A DNA stretch of 64,000 bases from Leucobacter sp. G161 (lineage in GTDB: Bacteria > Actinomycetota > Actinomycetes > Actinomycetales > Microbacteriaceae): contig NZ_LOHP01000047.1 of NCBI RefSeq assembly GCF_001482305.1, forward strand, positions 62,001-126,000, read 5' to 3'. Made by a program: the position numbers and the translations under genes. Below the pieces are notes generated by a model. It did no database searches, was not told the origin of the DNA, and worked only from the letters and a program-made list of their open reading frames with translations. Positions 16,025 to 25,220 of the stretch are shown piece by piece (positions within the stretch are counted from its first letter, which is position 1; each line of letters begins with the position of its first letter).

Positions 16025-17317
16025 ATGAATAGCGTTGAGATGCCCGAGGATCAGCCGAGAAAGTTCGGAGCGCTCCGCGACCGCCGCACCGGACCGTACA
16101 TCGCGGGCGGCGCGCTGTCGATGATGGCGGACAACGTCGAGCACGTCCTCGCCTACTGGGTGCTCTGGCAGACCTTCCACTCCCCGTGGCTGGTGGGGTT
16201 TCAGATTGTGAGCCACTGGCTGCCGTACCTGCTGTTCTCGGTGGCTGCCGGCGCGCTTGCCGAACGCTTCGACCCGCGGCGCGTCATTCAGGTCGGGCAG
16301 GCACTCTTCATGGCGGTGTCCGCAACCTGGGGCATCCTGTTCCTCACCGGCTCCCTCGAACTCTGGCACGCCTGCGTGCTCCTCGTGCTGCACGGCATCG
16401 CGGGGTGCCTGTGGATGCCCGCAGAGCAGCTGCTCCTCTACAAGTTCGCCGGCCCCAAGGAGCTGCCGGGTGCGATCCGCATGAACGCCACCTTCCGCTC
16501 CCTCGCGTTCCTCGCCGGCCCCGTTGTCGGCTCCGCGCTGCTGCTCAGCATCGGCCCGGCCGCGGGAATGTTCGTGAACATCCTGTTCTATCTCCCGCTG
16601 ACCGTGTTCTTGTGGTTCGTGAAGCTCGACCGCCATGACACCGAAAAGCAGCAGGACGGAACGGCGGCTCCGCGTGCATCCGAGAAGCGGATGACCTTCT
16701 TCTCAGCGTTCGGTGTGCTCCGCACGATCCGCAACGACCGCCAGCTCCTCGGCATGATCCTGCTCTCGGCGCTGAGCGCGGCAACCATCGGCGCGGTGAT
16801 CCAGAATGCGATGCCGGAGTTCGCCGAGGGCCTCGGCGCAGGCTCAGCCGGGCTCGCATACGGCGTGCTGCTGTTTGCAAACGGCGCGGGCGGCGTGATC
16901 GGCGGGTTCTTGCTCGAAGCGACCGGCAGGGTGCCGACCACCGCCCGCACCGCGGTCATCGCGGCAACGATCCTCGGCATCACGACGATCGTGTTCGCGA
17001 CGAGTTCCGTCTACCCGATCGCCGTGGTTGCACTACTCATCGGCGGCGTCGCCCGCATCACCGCCGACGCGACCGAGATGAGCATCGTGCAACTCCGGGC
17101 TCCCGACGACCAGCGCGGCAGGGTGATCGGCGCCTACACGATGTTCGGACCGGGCATGATGACGTTCAGCGGGCTCACCGTTGCCGTACTCGGCTCGCTC
17201 TTCGGCCTCCGTGGTTCCGTGCTGTTCGGGGGCATCGTGCTCACCGTCGGCGCCGTCGTGCTCGGCTTCTTCATTCTGCGCGGCGAGCGGAGATCGAAGG
17301 CGGCAGGCGAAGCGTAG
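16025..17317 (+). CDS. MFS transporter
   Basis: 430 residues and about 12 membrane helices. The loop 2-3 signature is ERFDPRRVIQVGQA, and the second half repeats a cytosolic loop at LLEATGRVPTT. The sequence resembles the MFS_3/enterobactin-exporter-like group (ENTS type), with ALAERFDPRR and NATFRSLAFLAGPVVGSALL. Substrate unknown; export of a drug or siderophore-type molecule is the usual role. It is a single-gene unit convergent with the SDR gene, 9 nt from its stop. Confidence 0.9.
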   Translation: MNSVEMPEDQPRKFGALRDRRTGPYIAGGALSMMADNVEHVLAYWVLWQTFHSPWLVGFQIVSHWLPYLLFSVAAGALAERFDPRRVIQVGQALFMAVSATWGILFLTGSLELWHACVLLVLHGIAGCLWMPAEQLLLYKFAGPKELPGAIRMNATFRSLAFLAGPVVGSALLLSIGPAAGMFVNILFYLPLTVFLWFVKLDRHDTEKQQDGTAAPRASEKRMTFFSAFGVLRTIRNDRQLLGMILLSALSAATIGAVIQNAMPEFAEGLGAGSAGLAYGVLLFANGAGGVIGGFLLEATGRVPTTARTAVIAATILGITTIVFATSSVYPIAVVALLIGGVARITADATEMSIVQLRAPDDQRGRVIGAYTMFGPGMMTFSGLTVAVLGSLFGLRGSVLFGGIVLTVGAVVLGFFILRGERRSKAAGEA

Positions 17318-17326
17318 GCCGCGCCC

Positions 17327-18064
17327 CTAGATCGACAGCCCGCCGTCGACGGTGAGCACGTCGCCCGTGATGTAGCCAGCCTCGTCAGACGCGAGGAACC
17401 CAATCGCGGGCGCAATCTCCGCCGGCTCCGCGAAACGTCCGAGCGGGATCTGGGCTTCGAGCTCGGCGTAGCGTTCAGCGGGAATCGACGCGACCATGCG
17501 GGTCGCCGCGTTCGGCGAGATCGCATTCACGGTGATCCCAAAACGCGCGAGCTCGCGCGCCGCGGTCTTCGTGAACCCGATGATGCCCGCCTTCGCGGTC
17601 GAATAGTTCGTCTGTCCGGGGTTACCGTGCAACCCGGCGTAGGAGGTGACGTTGATGATCCGCCCGCTGCCCTGCGCGCGCATGTGTGGGACGACCGCGC
17701 GCGAGAACCGGAACGTGCCGCCGGTGTGGGTCGCGAGCACGGCCTCCCAATCCTCGTCCTCCGCCTTCCACAGCATCCGGTCACGGAGGATCCCGGCGTT
17801 GTTCACGAGCACATCGACGCGACCCGTCGCCTCAACGACCTCCGCAATGGCAGCGTTCACCTGCTCACTGTTCGTCACGTCGGCCTGGATTGTGCGCGCG
17901 CCGGTATCGGCGGCTGCCGCGGCCAGCGCTTCAGGGTCGAAGTCGACGATGAACGTGTCGGCTCCCCAACCGGTGAAGGCGCGCGCGACCTCGAGGCCGA
18001 TGCCGCGGGCGGCGCCCGTGATGACGACGGTGCGGCCGGTGTAGTTAAACGTGAGTGTTGACAT
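17327..18064 (-). CDS. SDR family 3-oxoacyl-ACP/acetoacetyl-CoA reductase-like oxidoreductase
   Basis: 245 residues. The Rossmann motif is TGAARGIG at 17-24. VDVLVNNAG lies near 85. The catalytic set is Ser of NVTSYAG, then Tyr and Lys in YSTAK (about 153-157). The C-terminus GYITGDVLTVDGGLSI is typical for the FabG-like class. It reduces a 3-oxoacyl thioester or similar with NAD(P)H. It follows an acyl-CoA dehydrogenase gene on the same strand after 57 nt, which suggests fatty-acyl degradation rather than synthesis. Confidence 0.92.
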   Translation of the reverse strand: MSTLTFNYTGRTVVITGAARGIGLEVARAFTGWGADTFIVDFDPEALAAAAADTGARTIQADVTNSEQVNAAIAEVVEATGRVDVLVNNAGILRDRMLWKAEDEDWEAVLATHTGGTFRFSRAVVPHMRAQGSGRIINVTSYAGLHGNPGQTNYSTAKAGIIGFTKTAARELARFGITVNAISPNAATRMVASIPAERYAELEAQIPLGRFAEPAEIAPAIGFLASDEAGYITGDVLTVDGGLSI

Positions 18065-18121
18065 GTGGTGACTCCTGGTGCTGCGCCGAACGGGTGGTTC
18101 GGCAAGGTGGCTGCGGTCGGG

Positions 18122-19909
18122 TTAGATGAGGGTGTCGTCGAGGTCGACGAGCTGGCGATCCTGCGATGCGAGTAGCTCGAAGTCGGCGTCGACGCGCGGC
18201 AGCACGTGCGTAATGAAGAATCGCACGGTCGCCCGCTTCTCGGCAGCGAACGCTGCCGAAGTGATCCCGAGAGCCGTAAGCTGGTCGAGGAACAGCCACG
18301 CGACGACGATGTCGCCGGCGGCTTCGAGGTAGTGTGCGGCGTTCGCGAGCGCGGTCGGGGCGTCCCCGTCGGCCCAGAGCTGCTGGGTGACGCGCTCGAG
18401 CCTGTCGATCCGATCGGCCACCAGCCCCGTGAGTTCCGGCTCGATCGGGGCCGTCTCTGCGCAGGTTGCACGCATCCGGCCGAGGAGATCCGCGAAGCCC
18501 GCGCCGTCCTCGAGCAGCACCTTTCTGCCGAGCAGGTCAAGCGCCTGAATGCCATGGGTGCCCTCGTGGATCGGGTTGAGCCTGTTGTCGCGGTAGAACT
18601 GCTCAAGCGGGAAGTCGCGCACGTAGCCGCTGCCACCCAGCACCTGGATCGCGAGATCGTTCGCGGCGAGGCCCCACTGCGACGACCAGCTCTTCGCAAT
18701 CGGCGTGAGCACCTCAAGCAGGAGCTTCAGTGCGGCGCTCTTCGCCTGGTCCGTCTCGGCCTCGCTCTCGTCGAGGAGCTTGCCCGCGTAGAGGATGAGC
18801 GCTGTGCCACCCTGCGCATATGCCTTCGCAAGCATGAGCATGCGTCGCACGTCGGGGTGCCGGATGATCGGCACCGGCGGGTTGGAGGGATCCTTCGACC
18901 CGAGCTCCCGGCCCTGCACTCTGCCGCGCGCGTAGTCGCGTGCGTGGAGGAAGCCGGTCATGCCCAGAGCAACCGCAGACGCGCCAACACCGATCCGCGC
19001 CTCGTTCATCATGAGGAACATGTAGTGCAGCCCGCGCCCGGCCTCGCCAATGAGATACCCGACCGCGCCAGCTTCCTCGCCGACCGGGAAGTGCCCTGAA
19101 CCGTACGAGAGCGCGGTGTTCACCGTTCCGCGGTAGCCCATCTTGTGGTTGATGCCGACCAGAGCAACGTCGTTGCGCTCGGTGACCGCTCCAGGATCGC
19201 CGAGCCACTTCGGCACGATAAAGAGCGACAGGCCCTTCACGCCCGGCCCGCCAGTCCGAGCGAGTACGAGGTGCACGATGTTCTCGGAGAGTTCATGGTC
19301 ACCTCCCGAGATCCACATCTTGTCACCGCGGATCCGGTAGGTGCCGTCCGCCGACTCGGTCGCGCTCGTCGTGAGATCACCGAGCGAGGATCCGACGCCG
19401 GGCTCGGAGAGGTTCATCGTGCCAAACCAGCTCCCGTCGAGCATGGGCGGAAGGAACTTCGCCGCGAGCTCCGCAGAGGCGTGCTGCCGGATGAGATTCG
19501 CCGCCGCGGTCGTGAGCAGCGGGTAGGAGACCGTGCCGACGTTTGCAGCCTGGAACCACATGAATGCGGCGCGGTAAACGACGCTCGGCACCTGGAAACC
19601 ACCGTGATCCGCATCCATCGTCGCGCCAAGAAACCCGGCCTCCGCAAACGCGTCGAGCGCGACAGAGACCTCGGGGATGAGCTCGACCTTGCCGTCGACG
19701 AGCTTGGGTTCGTTGAGGTCACCCTTTCGGCTATGCGGCTCGAAGTACTCTTCGGCGAGCTCGCGTGCGAGATCCGTGAGGCCCTCGAACGTGTCGCGGT
19801 TGTGATCCGCGAAGCGCTCGTAGCGGCTCAGCGATTCGACGTCGAGCCAGTCATACAGGCAAAAATCTTGCTCGGCCGCGTCCAAAATGAGAGATCTCTT
19901 GTGCTCCAC
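18122..19909 (-). CDS. acyl-CoA dehydrogenase, long C-terminal (FadE5-like) type
   Basis: 595 residues from GTG at 19909, with AGGAG 7 nt upstream. The usual parts are in order: an N-terminal helical domain, GTMNLSEPGVGSSLGDL (about 165-181), KMWISGGDHE for the flavin-binding strand, MGYRGTVNTALSYG, then a C-terminal helical domain with QVLGGSGYVRDFPLEQFYRDNRLNPIHEGTHGIQALDLLGRK. The ~600-residue size and the extra C-terminal domain match the FadE5/DUF5902-containing class. It makes a 2,3-enoyl-CoA with FAD. It forms a unit with the SDR gene and is divergent from a TetR gene. Confidence 0.93.
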   Translation of the reverse strand: MEHKRSLILDAAEQDFCLYDWLDVESLSRYERFADHNRDTFEGLTDLARELAEEYFEPHSRKGDLNEPKLVDGKVELIPEVSVALDAFAEAGFLGATMDADHGGFQVPSVVYRAAFMWFQAANVGTVSYPLLTTAAANLIRQHASAELAAKFLPPMLDGSWFGTMNLSEPGVGSSLGDLTTSATESADGTYRIRGDKMWISGGDHELSENIVHLVLARTGGPGVKGLSLFIVPKWLGDPGAVTERNDVALVGINHKMGYRGTVNTALSYGSGHFPVGEEAGAVGYLIGEAGRGLHYMFLMMNEARIGVGASAVALGMTGFLHARDYARGRVQGRELGSKDPSNPPVPIIRHPDVRRMLMLAKAYAQGGTALILYAGKLLDESEAETDQAKSAALKLLLEVLTPIAKSWSSQWGLAANDLAIQVLGGSGYVRDFPLEQFYRDNRLNPIHEGTHGIQALDLLGRKVLLEDGAGFADLLGRMRATCAETAPIEPELTGLVADRIDRLERVTQQLWADGDAPTALANAAHYLEAAGDIVVAWLFLDQLTALGITSAAFAAEKRATVRFFITHVLPRVDADFELLASQDRQLVDLDDTLI

Positions 19910-19957
19910 ACTCAGCTCCTGTCGTGTAACCCCTGTGTCACCACACTCACCCTACAC

Positions 19958-19987
19958 AAAAGTAAACATGACGTCACTTTTATGTTT
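19958..19987. promoter_or_regulatory. nested palindromic operator between dehydrogenase and TetR genes
   Basis: Three inverted repeats overlap in a locally AT-rich stretch: AAAAGT (19958-19963) with ACTTTT (19976-19981), AAACAT (19964-19969) with ATGTTT (19982-19987), and the perfect 8-mer TGACGTCA at 19969-19976. The site lies 49 nt above the dehydrogenase start and upstream of the TetR gene. It is the likely operator for that TetR protein. Confidence 0.6.
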
Positions 19988-20085
19988 CCCGCTGCGCCGC
20001 GGCCACGCTTCGAGGACGCTTGGCTACGCTGGCTCGTGTGCCCGCGGGGACGGGCGCGGGGATCTATCGACGAAATGAGTCAGCA

Positions 20086-20787
20086 GTGACGCAGCCACTC
20101 CGTGAGGGCCGACCGGGTACCGAACCGGGATCATCGACGCCCTCGCCGCCTTCGCCACTGCCAGCAACCGCCAAGGGGCGCGACACTCGGGCCCGGATCA
20201 TGGCCTCCGCCGAATCCCTGTTCGCAGAACGCGGGTACGCGAACGTACGCGTCGCCGACATCACTGCGGCAGCGGGCCTCACCACCGGGGCCTTCTACCG
20301 CTACTTCACTGACAAGCACGAACTCACTCTCGAACTACTCCGCGACCTCACTGTCGAGATCTTCGAGTTCATCCGGGTACCGCTCGACGCCGACAACCTC
20401 GTCGACTCGGTGACAGAATCCACGCAGAAATACTTCGAGTTCTACGAGCGCCACCGAGCACTCTTCGGGGTGCTCGTCGAACTCTCACAGTCCGACACCG
20501 AGGTTGCCGAGATTTGGACAACCTCGCGGCGGGCCTTCTACTCCCGCATCACCGGGTCGCTCTCACGCGCAACGATCGCAGAACACATCCGCGCGGACGT
20601 CAACCTCAGCCTCGCCGCCGAGATGCTCGGCAGCATGACCGAGTTCTACGCGTTTCAGCGCTTCGTACTCCGCGACACCGCGATCGCCTCGCAGCCACTC
20701 GAAGAGGCGAGTCGAACGCTCGCAACCATCTGGCTGTCGGGAATCTCGGCCGGTGGGTCGATGTCAGCAGTTGTTGTTCCTCGGTAG
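20086..20787 (+). CDS. TetR family transcriptional regulator
   Basis: 233 residues if the GTG at 20086 is used; GTG at 20038 and TTG at 20020 are in frame and cannot be excluded. A Pro/Ser-rich lead precedes the HTH (TRARIMASAESLFAERGYANVRVADITAAAGLTTGAFYRYFTDK). The C-terminal helical domain has FEFYERHRALFGVLVELSQSD. It is divergent from the acyl-CoA dehydrogenase and SDR genes, so it probably represses them, with an acyl-CoA or related compound as ligand, like FadR-type TetR proteins (inference). Confidence 0.88.
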   Translation: MTQPLREGRPGTEPGSSTPSPPSPLPATAKGRDTRARIMASAESLFAERGYANVRVADITAAAGLTTGAFYRYFTDKHELTLELLRDLTVEIFEFIRVPLDADNLVDSVTESTQKYFEFYERHRALFGVLVELSQSDTEVAEIWTTSRRAFYSRITGSLSRATIAEHIRADVNLSLAAEMLGSMTEFYAFQRFVLRDTAIASQPLEEASRTLATIWLSGISAGGSMSAVVVPR

Positions 20788-20960
20788 CAGCAGGCGGGTG
20801 TAAATGCTTCGGTTCTAGGGTCGTGGCCAACGAATTTCGAAGCCGGTCCGATCCGACAAAACTTGCTGAGATACGGTGGATTGCTCAGCGATCGGTGGCC
20901 GCAAGAGCACCGCTTCGACGAGCGGCACGGCACCGACGTCGCGATGCAGCCACAGCCATC

Positions 20961-22673
20961 TCAGGTAGCCGGGGTCGGCTCATCGCCAACGTCCTGCTCG
21001 TCTCCGATGGCATCCATTGATTGCAGCACAGCTTCTGGCAGTCGTGTTGTTCGTGCGAGACTTCGGGTGAATGCCTCCCACTCTTTGAGGGATCGCTGAA
21101 GCTGGGGAGAAAGGGCCACGTCAGTTCCCACGGGCTTCCAGTTCCGAGGCACCTGACGAGCCATCTCGATCGCGGACCTCATTGCCGGAGATACGCCAAG
21201 ATCCCCTAGGTTCGCCATGACGATCTCCGGAACTCTAGCCGCTGAGAGAAGCCTTCTCCGAGACTCCTCAGAGCCCTGAGACGCAGTCAGAACGCGCAAC
21301 ATTTCCGTGGCGGCTCCTGCATGAGCAAATGCTTCGCTCAGACGTTCCATCGTGGCCCGGTTCTGGAGGAGCATGCTCGATATGGCTTGGCTAGATATGT
21401 CTTCCCACACGTGGTTTCCCGTTGCGCGTCGAGCGACCCTCCGCCCAAGATCCTCAAGCTCATCAATAATCGCGCTCGCGCACCAGATTTGGTCCCGTTT
21501 CCGGTTCGTGAGCGGGCGCAAGATTGCTGCTGCAACAAGGCTCTCTATGGCACTGTAGACGGCTGAAGTTGACCCCCCGACAGCCTCTTCAATGTGCTCG
21601 GCCGTGAAAAACGGCTGGTTGGGAAGCTCTTCGATAATCCTCCGAGCAGCGCTCCCTGTTCGTGGCGTTCGTCCCGTATGTGCCAAGTATTCAGCGGTCC
21701 ATTCGTCGGGCAGCTCGGCTAATCTCCGCGCAGACCTTTCAGACTCCCGTGCGGCAGTTCGGGCGGCAACGACGAAGGCACGAATAATGGGGCCAGCGTC
21801 GCCCTCCCTGTACGCCGAGAGCACGTTGAAGTACGTCTCTCGTTTCGCAACAAGGACAGACGCGAGTGGCACCACCACGCGAGAGGTAATCCCCCGTCTT
21901 CTCAGAATCGTGTTTACTAGCGCTCTGCTAATGCGCCCGTTCCCATCCGTAAATGGATGGATTGATTCGAATTGCGCGTGAGCCACCGCCGCTTGGACGA
22001 GAACGGGGACATCGTCTCGGTTCGCAAACTCAAACAGATCTGCCAGGTAACCCTCAACTGTCTTAGGGGGAGGCGGCACATACGTCGCGTCGCGCGGCGA
22101 GTAGTCGGAGCCCTCGATCCAGTTCTGCATATCGCGCAATCGTCCCGCGTATATTGCCTCCGCAGGATCATCAGCCATGAGGGTTCGGTGGGCAATCAGT
22201 ACGTTCTCGAGTGTGAGCAAGCCCCCTGCCCCGGCCGATGAGATGAGCGATTCGAGGGCCTTTGCAGAGGCAACCATCGAGTTCGCCGATTCGTTGGCTC
22301 GATACCCGTGAGCAGCACGCGCATAGTCTTCTAACGATGCTTCAACGTTCTCGATTTTCGAGGAAGCGACAGACTCCGCTCGCAACAGCAGCAGCGACAG
22401 CGCGGTGAGGCTCTCCCCGTGCGACGAGTCGAGCCGCGCAATAGCCGCAATTGCGTCGTCCGCCTGCGCGGAGAGCACGGACGGCACCCGCGGTTCATAG
22501 TCGCTGATTTTCGGCGGGAGACTGACGGTCACTTCTCGCTTCATGCGATCCTCGCGTGAGCCACCCTTCTGCGATTGCTGCCACGGAACGACTCGTTCTC
22601 CGTGCGGATCAACGTCAACCCGATACGGGGCGCTCTCATCGCCCGCTGCCACGCGAGACTCATCGACGTTCAT
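20961..22673 (-). CDS. Fic family protein with C-terminal winged-helix-like region
   Basis: 570 residues from ATG at 22673, which has AGGAG upstream. The Fic active-site motif HPFTDGNGR is complete at 239-247. An upstream SSKIEN (104-109) fits the inhibitory (S/T)xxxE(G/N) helix of class II Fic proteins. YVPPPPKTVEGYLADLFEFAN before the motif is typical of the Fic/DOC N-terminal part. After the domain, FFTAEHIEEAVGGSTSAVYSAIESLVAAAILRPL looks like a winged helix. Fic proteins transfer AMP to proteins. The ~190 residues at the C-terminus are unassigned. Base composition is visibly less GC-rich than in neighbours, suggesting transfer. Confidence 0.9.
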   Translation of the reverse strand: MNVDESRVAAGDESAPYRVDVDPHGERVVPWQQSQKGGSREDRMKREVTVSLPPKISDYEPRVPSVLSAQADDAIAAIARLDSSHGESLTALSLLLLRAESVASSKIENVEASLEDYARAAHGYRANESANSMVASAKALESLISSAGAGGLLTLENVLIAHRTLMADDPAEAIYAGRLRDMQNWIEGSDYSPRDATYVPPPPKTVEGYLADLFEFANRDDVPVLVQAAVAHAQFESIHPFTDGNGRISRALVNTILRRRGITSRVVVPLASVLVAKRETYFNVLSAYREGDAGPIIRAFVVAARTAARESERSARRLAELPDEWTAEYLAHTGRTPRTGSAARRIIEELPNQPFFTAEHIEEAVGGSTSAVYSAIESLVAAAILRPLTNRKRDQIWCASAIIDELEDLGRRVARRATGNHVWEDISSQAISSMLLQNRATMERLSEAFAHAGAATEMLRVLTASQGSEESRRRLLSAARVPEIVMANLGDLGVSPAMRSAIEMARQVPRNWKPVGTDVALSPQLQRSLKEWEAFTRSLARTTRLPEAVLQSMDAIGDEQDVGDEPTPAT

Positions 22674-22684
22674 CGGGCCGCTCC

Positions 22685-22757
22685 TAACTGGAATACCTCT
22701 CGTCCTATTCCAGCTTAAGCGGATAAGTCGGAATAGCGGCACCGTTATTCCGGCTTA
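22685..22757 (-). promoter_or_regulatory. twin operators upstream of the Fic gene
   Basis: TGGAATA-N10-TATTCCA (22689-22712) and CGGAATA-N10-TATTCCG (22729-22752) are two perfect 7-bp inverted repeats with identical spacing, starting exactly 40 bp apart. The repeats extend outward to TAA and TTA (half-site TATTCCRGCTTA). GCTTAAGC (22713-22720) lies between them. They end 12 nt above the Fic start, so a bound protein would block transcription. The winged-helix-like part of the Fic protein is a natural candidate to bind. Confidence 0.8.
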
Positions 22758-22846
22758 CGGACGCTACGGGCTCGGCTCCGCCCGAGGAGCGGCAGTCCGT
22801 CCTGCATCAGCAGCGCTCCAACGCAACCCAACCTTGCGGTGCGATC

Positions 22847-24565
22847 TCACCCGGCTGGTTCGTCGTCGATTTCGCGCGCGAAGAGATCGAGGGCCCGAAG
22901 GATCCCCTGCGCCACGATTCCGCGCAGCAGCGGTGGCACAACGATCCCGCCGTCACGCTCCTCCGCGAAGCCGTATTCCAGGAGGAGTCGTATACGGCGA
23001 GTGGCACCTTGGCGTACCTGGGCAGGCTGCGGCCTGCCGCCGTTGAAGGCGATGTGGGCTCCGAACGCCCCGGCTTCGACCGGGGCGTTCGGGCGTTCCC
23101 GGTACCCGCTGGGCTGCAGCAGTTCTGGCGCCCGCTGCAGCACCTCCTCCAGCACGTGCATCGTGCCGTCGGAGGCCCAGCCGTCCTCGGCATGCAGCCC
23201 ATCGGTGAGCATCTCGGCAACGAGAGCGGCGCACAGGCGCGTGACGGTCTCATCGCCTAGCCACTCGCCACGTTCCTGGGACATCGCCGGGCCCGGCCGC
23301 ACCCGAGTCGCCGTCACCTCGATGACCCCGGCAACTTGCAGCGCGATCCACCAGTGTCCGAGGGCGGGCACGCCCCACATACTGCGGGCATAGATGCGCG
23401 GCGGCGGCTGGGCGCCGGGAACTGGATCGTGAGCTGCGAGCCCTGCGGCCTCCCCGCCGCGGGGTCCTGACGACACTCGCACCACTCCCTTCGCCTCGAT
23501 CCCAAGCATGGCTGCCACCTCCGCGATATCGCCCTGCCGGACAGCACGCGCGGCTGTCGTGTGTCTGGAGGGGCCGATCCACCGCAACAGTGCGCGCACA
23601 GCGACCACCGGCCGCAGCCCCACGAGGGCGTTCCGCAGGTCCTCGACGGGGATCGCCTGCGCTTCGTCGATTGCGTCGAACACCTGGGACAGTTCGGAAG
23701 AATCGACCCCCAAGCCGTCGGGGAACAACGCGTGTGCAGCCGCCCAATCGGCGGAATGTGGATCCACCTCACGAAGTCGATAGTGCACGTAGCTGTGCAG
23801 CGCGTAGTGGCAACTCGCCGAGTCAATCTCGTTAGGCATTGCGGCAATAACGGCGAGGAGCGCCGCGTAGTCCGTCGGCACCTGCAGCCGCAGCCCCTCG
23901 GCCTCGGGCGAGGCGGCGAGGGCTGCCAGTCGCTCCGCGAGTTCGGCCGCGTGTGGATCCCCGAGCCGCACGAGCGACAGCTCAAAGTCCAGGAGCTCGT
24001 CGCTGCCAGTGCCCGTCGGTGGAACCAGCCCGTCCGCTGCAGGGCCAGGAGGCGCTGTCCCCGACAAACGGGCAAACGCCAAGGCGTGGTCAACATGTTC
24101 GAGCCTTGCGAGCGTGAGAATCAAACTCGCAGCGAGCAGCATGACACCGTCACGCAGCAGCTCGATCCCGTATCTGTCGAGCATCGGGCGCAGCAACGCG
24201 AACGCCCGCCCAGAAGCCGCCATTGGCTGGAGCTCAGCCGCGACCTCACGCGCCTCGCTCGCGAAGGGCACGAGCGGCAACCCAGATAGCGCTCGGGCGT
24301 AGTGGCCAGCTTCGAGCCAGGCGTCGACGAGCCCCAGGCACTCGCCGATCACATGAGCATCGGATGGGCGATCAGCGATCGGCTCGCCGACAATCGAGTC
24401 GAGGACACGTTGCGCCTGGAGGCCGTACTCGCGATCGGGAATCGCAAGCTGTTCGGTGAACTCCAGGAGCGCCGCGAATACCCGCTCGCGGTCCCTCCCG
24501 ACAGGGGTGAAGCGGGCGAGGCGGCGGACATCTGGGCCTTCGAAAGCGGCATCTAGAGCATTCAT
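22847..24565 (-). CDS. hypothetical protein, 572 residues
   Basis: I recognise no family. The protein is largely alpha-helical, soluble, and lacks a signal peptide and membrane helices. Ala/Leu-rich helical pairs in the first half (LIPDREYGLQAQ-like start, then LGLVDAWLEAGHYARALSG and LILTLARLEHVDHALAFARLSG) suggest TPR-like repeats. The C-terminal ~150 residues contain PALGHWWIALQVAGVIEVTATRVRPG, a segment that could be a winged helix, and LLLEYGFAEERDGGIVVPPLLRGIV. Coding bias is good throughout. It lies upstream of the Fic gene on the same strand, with 173 nt between them that contain the Fic operators, so separate control is likely. Confidence 0.75.
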   Translation of the reverse strand: MNALDAAFEGPDVRRLARFTPVGRDRERVFAALLEFTEQLAIPDREYGLQAQRVLDSIVGEPIADRPSDAHVIGECLGLVDAWLEAGHYARALSGLPLVPFASEAREVAAELQPMAASGRAFALLRPMLDRYGIELLRDGVMLLAASLILTLARLEHVDHALAFARLSGTAPPGPAADGLVPPTGTGSDELLDFELSLVRLGDPHAAELAERLAALAASPEAEGLRLQVPTDYAALLAVIAAMPNEIDSASCHYALHSYVHYRLREVDPHSADWAAAHALFPDGLGVDSSELSQVFDAIDEAQAIPVEDLRNALVGLRPVVAVRALLRWIGPSRHTTAARAVRQGDIAEVAAMLGIEAKGVVRVSSGPRGGEAAGLAAHDPVPGAQPPPRIYARSMWGVPALGHWWIALQVAGVIEVTATRVRPGPAMSQERGEWLGDETVTRLCAALVAEMLTDGLHAEDGWASDGTMHVLEEVLQRAPELLQPSGYRERPNAPVEAGAFGAHIAFNGGRPQPAQVRQGATRRIRLLLEYGFAEERDGGIVVPPLLRGIVAQGILRALDLFAREIDDEPAG

Positions 24566-24603
24566 AATCTGGAAGTATTTGCGGCCTTCCTGAATACCCG
24601 ACC

Positions 24604-24628
24604 ATCACATTTGCGACAAGTGTGTGAT
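24604..24628 (-). promoter_or_regulatory. inverted repeat upstream of the 572-residue protein
   Basis: ATCACA (24604-24609) and TGTGAT (24623-24628) flank 13 nt, 39 nt above the start at 24565. It could be an operator. The remaining 24629-24851 has no gene; it holds two copies of GCGGCGCACCGC 61 nt apart (from 24639 and from 24700). Confidence 0.35.
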
Positions 24629-24851
24629 ACGCGTCGATGCGGCGCACCGCTCCACACCGGGTGACCGAGGAACCCCGCGCTCTGTGGGGAACGCTCGACG
24701 CGGCGCACCGCCCGCTCGCGCGTGCAATCTGTCGCCGCGAGAGCGCCAGGGGATCACTCTCTCGTGTATTCGCATGTCCCGGAGCCTCGGGAAGGGGCCG
24801 CTGCCGAGCGGGAACCAACGCCCCGCGACTCGGCTATCTGCGTTCAGGCAG

Positions 24852-25220
24852 CTACCGAGATTTCCGCAGCTCCGCGGTCTGTGTGAGGAGCTTGATCGAC
24901 TCACTCAGGGAGTACCCGAGTTCATCCACAAGTACGGCGAGGTACGCCTCCGCGGCCTCGTCGGCCAGCACGTCACGCGGGGGTGGCGGCCCCACGACAA
25001 AGGTCCCTCGTCTGCCCCGGGTCGCGAGCACACCTTTCATCTCGAGGTGGCTGTACGCGCGAGCGACCGTTCCGGGCGCCGCGCCGAGATCGGCGGCGAG
25101 CAGGCGCACGGTGGGCAGGCGGTCGCCAGGAGCCAGCTCCCCGGTTTCGATCTCGCGGAGGATCCCCACAATCAGTTGTTCGTACACCGGCATCGGACTT
25201 GCCGAGTTCACCTCAAGCAT
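24852..25220 (-). CDS. GntR family regulator, YtrA-like short form
   Basis: 122 residues. The winged HTH at about 8-75 is clear: PVYEQLIVGILREIETGELAPGDRLPTVRLLAADLGAAPGTVARAYSHLE. Only a ~45-residue helical tail follows, which is the YtrA subfamily layout. Its start lies 8 nt inside the end of the membrane-protein gene, so they are coupled. YtrA regulators usually control membrane transport genes in their own operon. An inverted repeat over the operon promoter at 26198-26224 is the likely target. Confidence 0.92.
   Translation of the reverse strand: MLEVNSASPMPVYEQLIVGILREIETGELAPGDRLPTVRLLAADLGAAPGTVARAYSHLEMKGVLATRGRRGTFVVGPPPPRDVLADEAAEAYLAVLVDELGYSLSESIKLLTQTAELRKSR

Noticed and set aside
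24605-24904. 99-residue minus-strand frame between the GntR gene and the 572-residue protein
   Set aside because: It overlaps the GntR 3' end, has Arg/Ser-rich shadow-like composition and no start signal.
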